From Pseudomonadota bacterium (GTDB lineage Bacteria > Pseudomonadota > Alphaproteobacteria > Rickettsiales > UBA1997): a DNA stretch of 32,220 bases. The stretch covers positions 1 through 32,220 of the forward strand of contig RFYG01000005.1 in the NCBI GenBank assembly GCA_009925685.1, written 5' to 3'. Each line of letters opens with the position of its first letter. Within the stretch, counting starts at the first letter, position 1. A program made the translations under genes and the position numbers. The notes beneath the pieces are model-generated. The model saw only the letters and a list, made by a program, of their open reading frames with translations, made no database searches and had not been told where the DNA came from. Shown in pieces: positions 9,677-17,723 of this stretch.

Positions 9677-10180
9677 ATGAGACCGCCAGTCATGAAACCG
9701 CCAGTAACTAAATACTTAACTTATTTAACAAAACAACATACACTTAGCGGAGCGCCCGTAAGCGGATTCAATCCGGGTAGCCCTTTTTTTCGTGGATTTG
9801 TACCGCCTCGACATCAAAATAACGGACCATATTCGCACCCAGTTACAAGAGGCTTCGGTATGGCTCTAGGACCTGGAATTTTTGCGGGATTCTTAGCAAA
9901 TTTTTTTACAATTTATTCGATTTTGTTAATTGCTGATACTCTTAATCGAGATAAAGCCTCGAGAGTTCCTGGAAAAAAAAGTCAAGTTATTTCAAAAGAA
10001 TCAACCTCTTTTGGTCCACCACTTGCCTTAGTTGAGGGTTTGTTGAGCGGGGCATTTAATATGGGAATCAAAGGTCCTTATTCATTTGGCAATGAATATC
10101 CTGATTATTCTCCAAAAGTGCATTTTTGTGCAAATTTACAACAACCACCTCAGCGACAAACATCTCAGCTATTTATTTAA
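9677..10180 (+). CDS. Uncharacterised Pro/Gly-rich small membrane protein
   Basis: 167 aa ORF 2 bp after the yajQ stop; central hydrophobic segment ALGPGIFAGFLANFFTIYSILLIADTL; no family recognised. Confidence 0.55.
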   Translation: MRPPVMKPPVTKYLTYLTKQHTLSGAPVSGFNPGSPFFRGFVPPRHQNNGPYSHPVTRGFGMALGPGIFAGFLANFFTIYSILLIADTLNRDKASRVPGKKSQVISKESTSFGPPLALVEGLLSGAFNMGIKGPYSFGNEYPDYSPKVHFCANLQQPPQRQTSQLFI

Positions 10181-10188
10181 CTTACTAA

Positions 10189-10398
10189 TCAACCACCACC
10201 TATAAAGTGAACGATTTCGATTTTACAATTTTCAGTTAAAATAGTTTTTTCAAAATCCATAGGATTAATTATTTCTAAGTCCTTTTCGATGGCAATTTTT
10301 TTGACATCAAGCTCGAGTTGATTAATAAGTTCAAAAAGAGTGATGTTGTGATTAACTTCGACAATTTCACCATTTATAAAAATTTTAATTTTTATCAT
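10189..10398 (-). CDS. thiS: ThiS-like sulfur-carrier protein
   Basis: 69 aa beta-grasp-sized ORF MIKIKIFINGEIVEVNHNITLFELINQL...CKIEIVHFIGGG with the C-terminal GG required for thiocarboxylation. Confidence 0.8.
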   Translation of the reverse strand: MIKIKIFINGEIVEVNHNITLFELINQLELDVKKIAIEKDLEIINPMDFEKTILTENCKIEIVHFIGGG

Positions 10399-10469
10399 CG
10401 CCTATAATAATTTGTTAAATTAAGTTAGTATTTAGCTTTTTTTGGGAGTTGTAATTCAATTTAGTTCCA

Positions 10470-11552
10470 ATGATTTATAAATCATATATTTTTAAAACAT
10501 CTTTGTTGAATTGGCTGAGCATAACTCTCATTTTAGTGGTTTTAATTTGGTTTAGTCGAGCAATAACTTTCCTGAATTTAGTCACCGAGAATGGTATTAA
10601 AATCCGCGATTTTTTCTTTTTATTTTTGTTAATATTGCCGTGGATTTTGATATATATTTTGCCAATTTCTTTCTTCGTTTCCACGCTTCTTTCTTTAAAT
10701 AAATTAAACAATAATAGCGAAATTATTATTTTAAAAAATTGCGGTTTATCAAATCTCAAGATTTCAAAGCCAATAATTTTTTTGGGTATTTTTATAACTT
10801 CAATTTGTTATTTTTTATCTTTTTACTTAATGCCTCTGGCCAATAAGCAACTGAGGATATCGCGCAATACAATCAAAGAAAATTATACAAATATTGCTTT
10901 CAATCCCCAAACTTTTGAGAGCTTCAACGGAATCACCATATACTCTGCTAAGCGCGATGATCAAAATAATCTTGAGGGACTTCTGATTAATGACCAAACA
11001 AAAAATGATTACACTATCACTATAACTGCTCAAAAGGGCAATTTGGTTGTTCAAGATGATGCGGTTTATTTGAAGCTTTGGAATGGAAGTTTGCAAAAGC
11101 ATATTTTTGAATCTGGCAAGACCGAAATTTTAAAATTTGATAACTATATTTTTAATTTAAATAACAAGGACCAAGAATATTCAGACTTTAAGTGGAAGCC
11201 CAACGAAAGATATATTACCGAGTTAATCAATTACGATATATTATCAACTGATGAGCAAATCAGGGCATTGCGTTCGGAGCTTCATAAAAGAATCAACGAA
11301 CCACTAATTTCTTTGATATTTAGTCTTATAATTTCAACCATAATTTTAAATGCAAAACTATCAAGGCGAGGCAATTTTTGGATATCTTTCTGGGCTTTGG
11401 GTCTATGTTTATCATATGTTATAATGCTTATATTTAGTTTTCGAATGACGGATAAAATCGATGATATTTTTTTCCTGCCATATTTGGTAAATTTAATTTA
11501 CTTAGCGATTTTTTTAGGCTTTATAAATGCTAATTTTTATATCAAAAAATGA
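10470..11552 (+). CDS. lptF: LPS export ABC transporter permease LptF
   Basis: 360 aa; N- and C-terminal TM blocks around a periplasmic domain, YIFKTSLLNWLSITLILVVLIWFSRAI, EIIILKNCGLS; 4-bp overlap with next permease. Confidence 0.85.
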   Translation: MIYKSYIFKTSLLNWLSITLILVVLIWFSRAITFLNLVTENGIKIRDFFFLFLLILPWILIYILPISFFVSTLLSLNKLNNNSEIIILKNCGLSNLKISKPIIFLGIFITSICYFLSFYLMPLANKQLRISRNTIKENYTNIAFNPQTFESFNGITIYSAKRDDQNNLEGLLINDQTKNDYTITITAQKGNLVVQDDAVYLKLWNGSLQKHIFESGKTEILKFDNYIFNLNNKDQEYSDFKWKPNERYITELINYDILSTDEQIRALRSELHKRINEPLISLIFSLIISTIILNAKLSRRGNFWISFWALGLCLSYVIMLIFSFRMTDKIDDIFFLPYLVNLIYLAIFLGFINANFYIKK

Positions 11553-12661
11553 TCCTCAATAAAATTAATTTATATTTAGCAAAAAATTTTCTTAAAAACT
11601 TCTTAATCATTGTTCTGGGCTTTTGGATTATCTTTTTTTTAATAAATTTAATCGATATTTTTAACCGAATTAATGATGCACAAGTCGGAATTAAATTAAT
11701 GTTTATTTTATCTTTTTTAAAAACCCCCAAAAACCTTTCATCTATTGTTGTTTCGATAGTTTTAATTTCTTCAATTTACACTTTGTTTCAAATGTCAAAT
11801 CGGACCGAAATCACTGTTATCAGAAATTGCGGATATTCATTGTGGCAAATTGCTAATCCACTCGTTATTTCGGCAATATTTTTGGCAATTATTTGGATTA
11901 TTTTTTTTAACTTTTTCGAGATTTGGTCTTCAAATAAATACAATAATTTTGAGGCGAAATATCTGCAAACAGAAATGCGAGAAACTCTTGATATTGGTAA
12001 TGGCATTTGGTTTAGGCAAAAAAATTTAATCAACGACTCCGAAACAATTATCATAGTGACCAGAAAAATTTACAAAAATAGTTTGGATTTATTTGAAGTA
12101 AGTTTGTGGTTTTTTGATAAAAATAATGATTTTTATAAAAGAGTGGACGCTCGAAAAATGTTTTTGAATAACGGAAAATGGGTGATTGAAAAAGCGATAG
12201 TAAATCAGGAAAATTCAATTAATCAAATGTTTGAATCAATTCAAATCCCAACTGAAATTGATGAAAATTTTTTGAAAAATAAAATTGTTAATAACTTTGA
12301 AAATGCCGAATCTTTTTTTATTTTTGAGCTTCCTAAAATTATTGATGATTTAAAAAAATCCGGTCTTAATCCAAAAAAATTACAAATTCATTTTCATTCC
12401 AAACTAAACTACATAATTTTGTTTGTGGCGATGGTTTTATTTTCAGTTTTTTTTGGCGTTAATGACGTTAGAAATCGCAAATCAAATATTAAACTTTTGA
12501 TCGGTATAATTTTTGGTTTAATGATTTTTTTAAGCTCCTCAATTTTTTCGACCCTTGGATCATCGGGCATCTTTTCGATTTTCGAATCGACTTGGCTGAT
12601 AAGTTTTATATATCTTGCAATTAGTATTTTGTTTATCCGAAGCAAAGAAACTAGACTTTGA
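11549..12661 (+). CDS. lptG: LPS export ABC transporter permease LptG
   Basis: 370 aa; YLAKNFLKNFLIIVLGFWIIFFLINLID, EITVIRNCGYSLWQIANPLVISA; paired with lptF. Confidence 0.87.
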   Translation: MILNKINLYLAKNFLKNFLIIVLGFWIIFFLINLIDIFNRINDAQVGIKLMFILSFLKTPKNLSSIVVSIVLISSIYTLFQMSNRTEITVIRNCGYSLWQIANPLVISAIFLAIIWIIFFNFFEIWSSNKYNNFEAKYLQTEMRETLDIGNGIWFRQKNLINDSETIIIVTRKIYKNSLDLFEVSLWFFDKNNDFYKRVDARKMFLNNGKWVIEKAIVNQENSINQMFESIQIPTEIDENFLKNKIVNNFENAESFFIFELPKIIDDLKKSGLNPKKLQIHFHSKLNYIILFVAMVLFSVFFGVNDVRNRKSNIKLLIGIIFGLMIFLSSSIFSTLGSSGIFSIFESTWLISFIYLAISILFIRSKETRL

Positions 12662-12672
12662 TTATAAAAAAT

Positions 12673-12708
12673 CCCCTTAAAATTTCCCTTAAAAAAACCC
12701 TTACAATT
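12673..12708 (+). repeat. 12-bp tandem repeat x3 (consensus NCCCTTAAAAWW)
   Basis: CCCCTTAAAATT / TCCCTTAAAAAA / ACCCTTACAATT read directly. Confidence 0.7.
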
Positions 12709-12855
12709 TTTATCGCAAATCAACTACGCGTTAGCTTTAATTACTTATTTGTTTCACAATTTATAATGCTAATTTGATTTGTTGAAAAGTTATTTTGCAT
12801 CTCTAATCTGACTCAAGAATTTCAAATTAAATAATCCCAAAACAATTTAAAAACT

Positions 12856-13476
12856 ATGAAAAAAACAATACTTACCCAATTGATGGTCATTTCTCTTGTC
12901 TTTTCTTGCGCTCCAAAAGTTGCTCAAGATGTTAAAAAATCTGCAAACGATCTGAGCGATTTGCCTGAATGGGTATTGGATCCAAAAATTAAAGATGGCG
13001 TTGCCGGGGTTGGTATTGCAAGTCCGTCACGCGCAGGAATTACAGTTCAACTTCCAAAAGCTGAACTCGATGCCAAAGCTAATATTGCTTCAACAATCCA
13101 ATCTGAAATTTCTCGCGTCACTAAAAATGCTTTGAGATCTGGAAAAGTTAACGATGCTGACGATGTTGAAGAATTTTTTGCTCAAGCTAGCAAAGAAGTT
13201 GTCAAAAATCTTCCACTTTCAGGTGCTAGAAGAATTCATATGTTCAAAGCTCAAGATGGAACTCTTTATGTTCACATGATGATTGATGATCAAGATTACA
13301 GCAAATTCTTAAAAAATAGCCAAAAAGAATTCGAAGAAAAACTAAAAAAATCAAATCTTAGTCGCGATAATATCGACAAATCTCAAACAGCTACCAAAGA
13401 TTTATTTGATGAGTTAGAAAAAGAGCGCGGAAATGTTCCGGCTCTTCCAGCCAAAACTGAAACTTCAAAAAACTAA
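12856..13476 (+). CDS. LPP20-domain outer-membrane lipoprotein
   Basis: 206 aa; lipobox SLVFSC then APK; LPEWVLDP..KDGVAGVGIASPS...AELDAKANIASTIQSEISRVTKNA resembles LPP20-family core. Confidence 0.8.
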   Translation: MKKTILTQLMVISLVFSCAPKVAQDVKKSANDLSDLPEWVLDPKIKDGVAGVGIASPSRAGITVQLPKAELDAKANIASTIQSEISRVTKNALRSGKVNDADDVEEFFAQASKEVVKNLPLSGARRIHMFKAQDGTLYVHMMIDDQDYSKFLKNSQKEFEEKLKKSNLSRDNIDKSQTATKDLFDELEKERGNVPALPAKTETSKN

Positions 13477-13485
13477 AATCAAAAA

Positions 13486-13545
13486 CTTGCCCAAATTTAA
13501 GGTCAAAATTTAAATTCTAATTATTTAAACTTTATTTTGGGCAAG
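13486..13545 (+). repeat. Inverted repeat, perfect 10-bp arms, 40-nt AT-rich loop
   Basis: CTTGCCCAAA (13486-13495) and TTTGGGCAAG (13536-13545), in the gap between the first two lipoprotein genes. Confidence 0.8.
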
Positions 13546-13567
13546 CAAAACTCCCACTTATAAAATC

Positions 13568-13723
13568 ATGAAAAAATTATCCGTTTTTCTACTTTTTTTG
13601 ACATTCTCTTGTTCAAATTATAACTCAGAATTATCTCAAACTTCTAAATCTTCATCGGCCTCTTCGCGCATTGATAATGTTCAGTCTGGTGCCAATAAAA
13701 TTTTTAAAGATATCAATGAATAA
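13568..13723 (+). CDS. Small (51-aa) lipoprotein, not in the supplied ORF track
   Basis: MKKLSVFLLFLTFSCSNYNSELSQTSKSSSASSRIDNVQSGANKIFKDINE*; hydrophobic leader plus lipobox LTFSC; 8-bp overlap with the next ATG (13716). Confidence 0.7.
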   Translation: MKKLSVFLLFLTFSCSNYNSELSQTSKSSSASSRIDNVQSGANKIFKDINE

Positions 13724-14693
13724 AAAAATCATAATCCTATTAAATATTTTGCTTTTAACCCTCGCAAATGTTGCGGTTGCTAAAGAATCAGGTATCCCAT
13801 CTTGGTTTTCAAAGCCTCGTAAAAATAATATTGATGTTTTATATGGCATTGGAGAGGGCGCTTCTCTTGAGGAGGCCACCAAAAATGCTCTTGCCGATAC
13901 GGCTGGCAAATTAGTGGTTTCAATTTCATCCGAATCACAGCTAATAAAGGAAGAAAATCAGAATAGTTTCAACGAAGAGTTGCGTCAAAAGGTTCGACAA
14001 TCTATCGAAAAAATCAGTTTTTCTGGTTACGAGGTTTCTAAAAGTGAAGAAATTGACAAAAGATTCTATGTCGAAGTTTCTGTCGAAAGAGATCCTTTTA
14101 TCAATGAGCAAAAGGAGCGAATCGAGTTTTTAAAACGCAAAATTAAAGATCTTGATAAAAATTCATCTGGAGCCAATCCAATTCAGCGAAGAACAAGCCT
14201 TATTAAAATTCTCGACTTATGCAAAGAACTTGAATTGAAAGGACGAATTTTGGCTGGCGCTCAAGAGGAAGTTGATATGAAAAATATTTTATCAAGCATT
14301 GCGAATTATCAAAATGAATTTGAAAAATCATCATCTTCGATTGAATTCTTTTTTGACAATTCGATTCCCAAAGATTTATTACAAATAATTCGAACCGCTC
14401 TTAACAAAGATGGACTTAAAATTGCTAAAAACTTTGATAAAAATGATGCAAATCAAATCGTCATAAAGGGCAATTATACCTCAACTTCAAATCTAATTTA
14501 TGGTGCTCACATTGTAAAAATTAATGCTGATTTTGAAAATTTTTCGCAAGAAAAAGTTGTGGCGAGTAATAATATCGAGGTTTCGGGAAGTTCAACTATC
14601 GGTGAATCTGAGGCCACAAAGTCCGCAATAAAATCTTTGGAAGAAAAAATTCAAAAAGATGGAATTCTTAAAATTCTCGGTATTTTGAATTGA
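13716..14693 (+). CDS. LPP20-like periplasmic protein
   Basis: Signal peptide MNKKIIILLNILLLTLANVAVA; IPSWFSKPRKNNIDVLYGIGEGASLEEATKNALADTAGKLVVSISSESQL resembles the LPP20 core; ORF-track start 13671 is upstream inside the small lipoprotein. Confidence 0.75.
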   Translation: MNKKIIILLNILLLTLANVAVAKESGIPSWFSKPRKNNIDVLYGIGEGASLEEATKNALADTAGKLVVSISSESQLIKEENQNSFNEELRQKVRQSIEKISFSGYEVSKSEEIDKRFYVEVSVERDPFINEQKERIEFLKRKIKDLDKNSSGANPIQRRTSLIKILDLCKELELKGRILAGAQEEVDMKNILSSIANYQNEFEKSSSSIEFFFDNSIPKDLLQIIRTALNKDGLKIAKNFDKNDANQIVIKGNYTSTSNLIYGAHIVKINADFENFSQEKVVASNNIEVSGSSTIGESEATKSAIKSLEEKIQKDGILKILGILN

Positions 14694-14733
14694 AACTCTC
14701 AAAAATAAAACCTTTAACAAAAAATTAAAAAAT

Positions 14734-15783
14734 ATGAAATTAAAACTTTTTGTAATAGCTCTAATTCTATCTTCTTGCACCCCAACCATTAAAAATTTTG
14801 AAAAATATCAAAAGCAATTTATTTCCAAAAGCGACTACATGCCTGACGAGCAAACCCTTGAAAACAAACTTTTGAAAGTTGCAATTTTTGATTTAGAAGA
14901 AGGTGATATTGAAATTGCAAAACAAGCTAACCTTGGAAAATCGGTTGCCACAGGAATCGAGAGCGCTTTATCAAAATATCGATTAGCAGAATTGGTTGAT
15001 AGAAAGGCCACTGAAAAACTTAAACAAGAAGTTCAGCTTGCTGAAATGAATAAAACCGGATCATACAAAGGCCCAAAACTGGCTGATTATGCGGTATCTG
15101 GAGCGATCTCAAACGCAAGTTTCGCCAATAAATATGTTTCGGGAAGTAGTTATGTTAATCCCAAAGATGGTTCGGTAATTTCGGTCCCACCTAGGTTTGT
15201 ATACAATTCACAAGTTTCGGGAAATATAAAAATTTATGAATTACCTTCTCTAGCGGTTATTGAAACGATTGAATTGAGTGGTAAAGCTGTTCGTTCAGAA
15301 AATGTTCAGCAAGATGGTGGAATTAGTTTGGGTGGAATTCAAATTGGTGGGGCGCAAGAGCGCGGAAATCAAAGAGATGATGGTCTTGTTCGTGAAGCTG
15401 GAGCTGATGCAATTGATGAAGCTGAAGCGTCAATTAGAAATGCTTTTGCCAAAAGAGGTTTTGTTCTCGAAAAAAGAACCTTTGAAGGTAAATCAATTTT
15501 TAAAATAAATCTTGGTTTTGAAGATGGTTTAAAACATGGCGACAAATTTGAGGTTATTGGTCAATATGAAGTTGAAAATTCTATCAGTGGTAAATCTGAA
15601 ATTGAGAGAAGAGTTATTGCCTCTGGAGTTATTTCCGACAAAATTGATCCAAAAAATTCTTGGATAATTCTAGCCGATCCAAAGCAAGATTCTGTAATTA
15701 GAATTGGGGATATGGTAAAAATGAAATATTCCAAAAGTGCCCTAAAATCTTTTACTAAAATGGCCAATAACCTAGGTAAATAA
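14734..15783 (+). CDS. CsgG / TolB-N-like outer-membrane lipoprotein
   Basis: 349 aa; lipobox LILSSC then TP; LLKVAIFDLEEGD....ANLGKSVATGIESALSKYRLAELVDRKA...LADYAVSGAIS resembles CsgG-type domains; C-term GDKFEVIGQ...VIASGVISDKI...DSVIRIGDMVK resembles a FlgT-C-like beta domain. Confidence 0.7.
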   Translation: MKLKLFVIALILSSCTPTIKNFEKYQKQFISKSDYMPDEQTLENKLLKVAIFDLEEGDIEIAKQANLGKSVATGIESALSKYRLAELVDRKATEKLKQEVQLAEMNKTGSYKGPKLADYAVSGAISNASFANKYVSGSSYVNPKDGSVISVPPRFVYNSQVSGNIKIYELPSLAVIETIELSGKAVRSENVQQDGGISLGGIQIGGAQERGNQRDDGLVREAGADAIDEAEASIRNAFAKRGFVLEKRTFEGKSIFKINLGFEDGLKHGDKFEVIGQYEVENSISGKSEIERRVIASGVISDKIDPKNSWIILADPKQDSVIRIGDMVKMKYSKSALKSFTKMANNLGK

Positions 15784-15789
15784 AATCTA

Positions 15790-16659
15790 ATGAAAAAAAT
15801 AGCTGGCCTGTCAGAAATAATTCAAGATTACAATTACTATATTTTTGATATTTGGGGTGTAATTCATGATGGTTCCAAGCTTTACCCAAATGTTTTGGAA
15901 ACTTTAAATTATCTTCGCAAAAATCATAAAAAAATTTGCTTTTTATCAAATGCTCCGAGAAGGGCTTCAAAAGTTGAGCAAATATTAAATAAATTCGGTT
16001 TAGGTAATCAACTTTACGATTTTGTCCTTAGTTCGGGAGAGTCAACATTCGTTGAGTTAAAAGATAATCAAGATAATGACTATAAAAATTTTGGTAAAAA
16101 ATATTTTTATATTGGGCCCGAAAAAGATTTGGATCTACTTGAAGGACTTTTTTATCAAAAAGTTGATGAATTGGATAAAGCAGATTTTGTCCTAAATACC
16201 GGTTTTGACAGCGATAACTCAACTATCCATGAAAAATTACCGCTTGCAATTCAGGCGAGCAAATTTAGACTGCCGATGCTTTGCGTTAATCCTGATCTGA
16301 TTGTTGTGAAACAGAATGGTGAAGAGATGATTTGCGCAGGTGCTTTAGCCCTTGAATATAAAAAACTTGGTGGCGATGTCCACTATCATGGAAAACCCTT
16401 TAAAAGGGTTTATGAAATGGTTCTTGAAAAGTTCTCAATGCCCAACAAAGATTCTATCTTAGCAATTGGAGATGGTCTTGAAACCGACATTAAAGGAGCT
16501 AATGATTTTAAAATTAATAATATTTTTGTTTCGGGTGGTATCTTAGCAAAGGAATTAAAAATTAATTTTTGGCAAGATGCTAACGAAATTTCACTAAAAA
16601 AGGTCTTTAATAAATATAACATTTTCCCAAATTATATAATTTCAAATCTAAAAATATGA
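15790..16659 (+). CDS. HAD-IIA family hydrolase (TIGR01459-like)
   Basis: 289 aa; YIFDIWGVIHDG, CFLSNAPR, YHGKPFKRVYEMVLEK, LAIGDGLETDIKGAND. Confidence 0.9.
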   Translation: MKKIAGLSEIIQDYNYYIFDIWGVIHDGSKLYPNVLETLNYLRKNHKKICFLSNAPRRASKVEQILNKFGLGNQLYDFVLSSGESTFVELKDNQDNDYKNFGKKYFYIGPEKDLDLLEGLFYQKVDELDKADFVLNTGFDSDNSTIHEKLPLAIQASKFRLPMLCVNPDLIVVKQNGEEMICAGALALEYKKLGGDVHYHGKPFKRVYEMVLEKFSMPNKDSILAIGDGLETDIKGANDFKINNIFVSGGILAKELKINFWQDANEISLKKVFNKYNIFPNYIISNLKI

Positions 16660-17723
16660 AACTCTACTCTAGAAGAAAGAAAAGCCCTATTAAAATCTTA
16701 GTAATAATAACATTACTTGTGGGAGCCAGCTTCGCATTATCGAGGTTTTTTTTAAGTTCAAAGGCAGATGATCTAATTGTTGCTCAAATCGCTGATGAAA
16801 ACATTTTTAAATCTGAAATTGAGAAAAAAATAAATGAAGTTTTTTCTAACAATCAAAGCGGTAAAATAAGTTTTGAAAAGCTCCCAAACCAAGTTTTAGA
16901 GGTTTTTGCCCGAGAAATTTATCTCGATAAAAAAATTATCGCCGAAGCCAAAAGATTGGGTTTAGACAATACTCTTGAGGTTAAGAATTCAATTGAGTCT
17001 TTTAAAACTTCAACAATACGCCAAGCCTACATTAATAATGCCTTAAAGGATTCTGTTAATGATCAAAAAATTGTTGAAAAATTTAATGAATTGAATGCCG
17101 ATCTAGAAAGTAAAAGCGAATACAAATATTCGCAAATAGTCTTGCGCGATGAAGGTGGTGCATTAAATGTTTTAAAGGAAATTAATAATCCAAAAAAACC
17201 TCTAAAATTCGCCGATGCTGTCAGAAAATATTCAATTGATTCGGTGTCATCGTCAAATGGTGGGGAGATAAATTATAAAGCTGAATCAACCATTAATATT
17301 AAAATTCTTGAAACTCTCAAATCCATCAAAAAGGATGAGATTTCTGATCCTATTAAAATTGATGAATTGTGGTTTATTGTTAAATTAAACGATGTCAAAA
17401 AATCTAAGCCAATGGAGTTTGAATCGTCAAAAGAATATATTCGCCACATTCTAAAAATTGAAGAAATTGAAAAAATTAACGGTAAATTTATCAAAGATAA
17501 CAAAGTAAAATTACTAATTAAAAAACCTTCCGAAGCTCCAAGTGAAAACAATGATTCTCCTGAAGCTATTGACTCGCAACCAAATGAAGAAAATTCCAGC
17601 AATGAAAATCTTGAGAACTCATCAAAAAATAAATCATCTTCGGTAGATTCTTCAGCCGAAACCCCTGAGTCCAATGCTCAGATCAACAAAAAAAATAATG
17701 AAATCAAGCAACAAAAGCTCTAA
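16656..17723 (+). CDS. Membrane-anchored parvulin-type peptidylprolyl isomerase (SurA/PpiC-like) with disordered C-terminal tail
   Basis: N-terminal TM IKILVIITLLVGASFALSRFF; parvulin-like YKYSQIVLRDEGGALNVLKEI...FADAVRKYSIDSVSSSNGGEINYKAES; Ser/Asn/Glu-rich tail; 4-bp overlap with upstream gene. Confidence 0.8.
   Translation: MKLYSRRKKSPIKILVIITLLVGASFALSRFFLSSKADDLIVAQIADENIFKSEIEKKINEVFSNNQSGKISFEKLPNQVLEVFAREIYLDKKIIAEAKRLGLDNTLEVKNSIESFKTSTIRQAYINNALKDSVNDQKIVEKFNELNADLESKSEYKYSQIVLRDEGGALNVLKEINNPKKPLKFADAVRKYSIDSVSSSNGGEINYKAESTINIKILETLKSIKKDEISDPIKIDELWFIVKLNDVKKSKPMEFESSKEYIRHILKIEEIEKINGKFIKDNKVKLLIKKPSEAPSENNDSPEAIDSQPNEENSSNENLENSSKNKSSSVDSSAETPESNAQINKKNNEIKQQKL

Noticed and set aside
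12409-12723. 104-aa minus ORF over lptG end
   Set aside because: Antisense to lptG with no recognisable motif.
17273-17674. 133-aa antisense ORF (MDSGVSAEESTEDD...)
   Set aside because: Antisense image of the Ser/Glu-rich PPIase gene; no independent signal.
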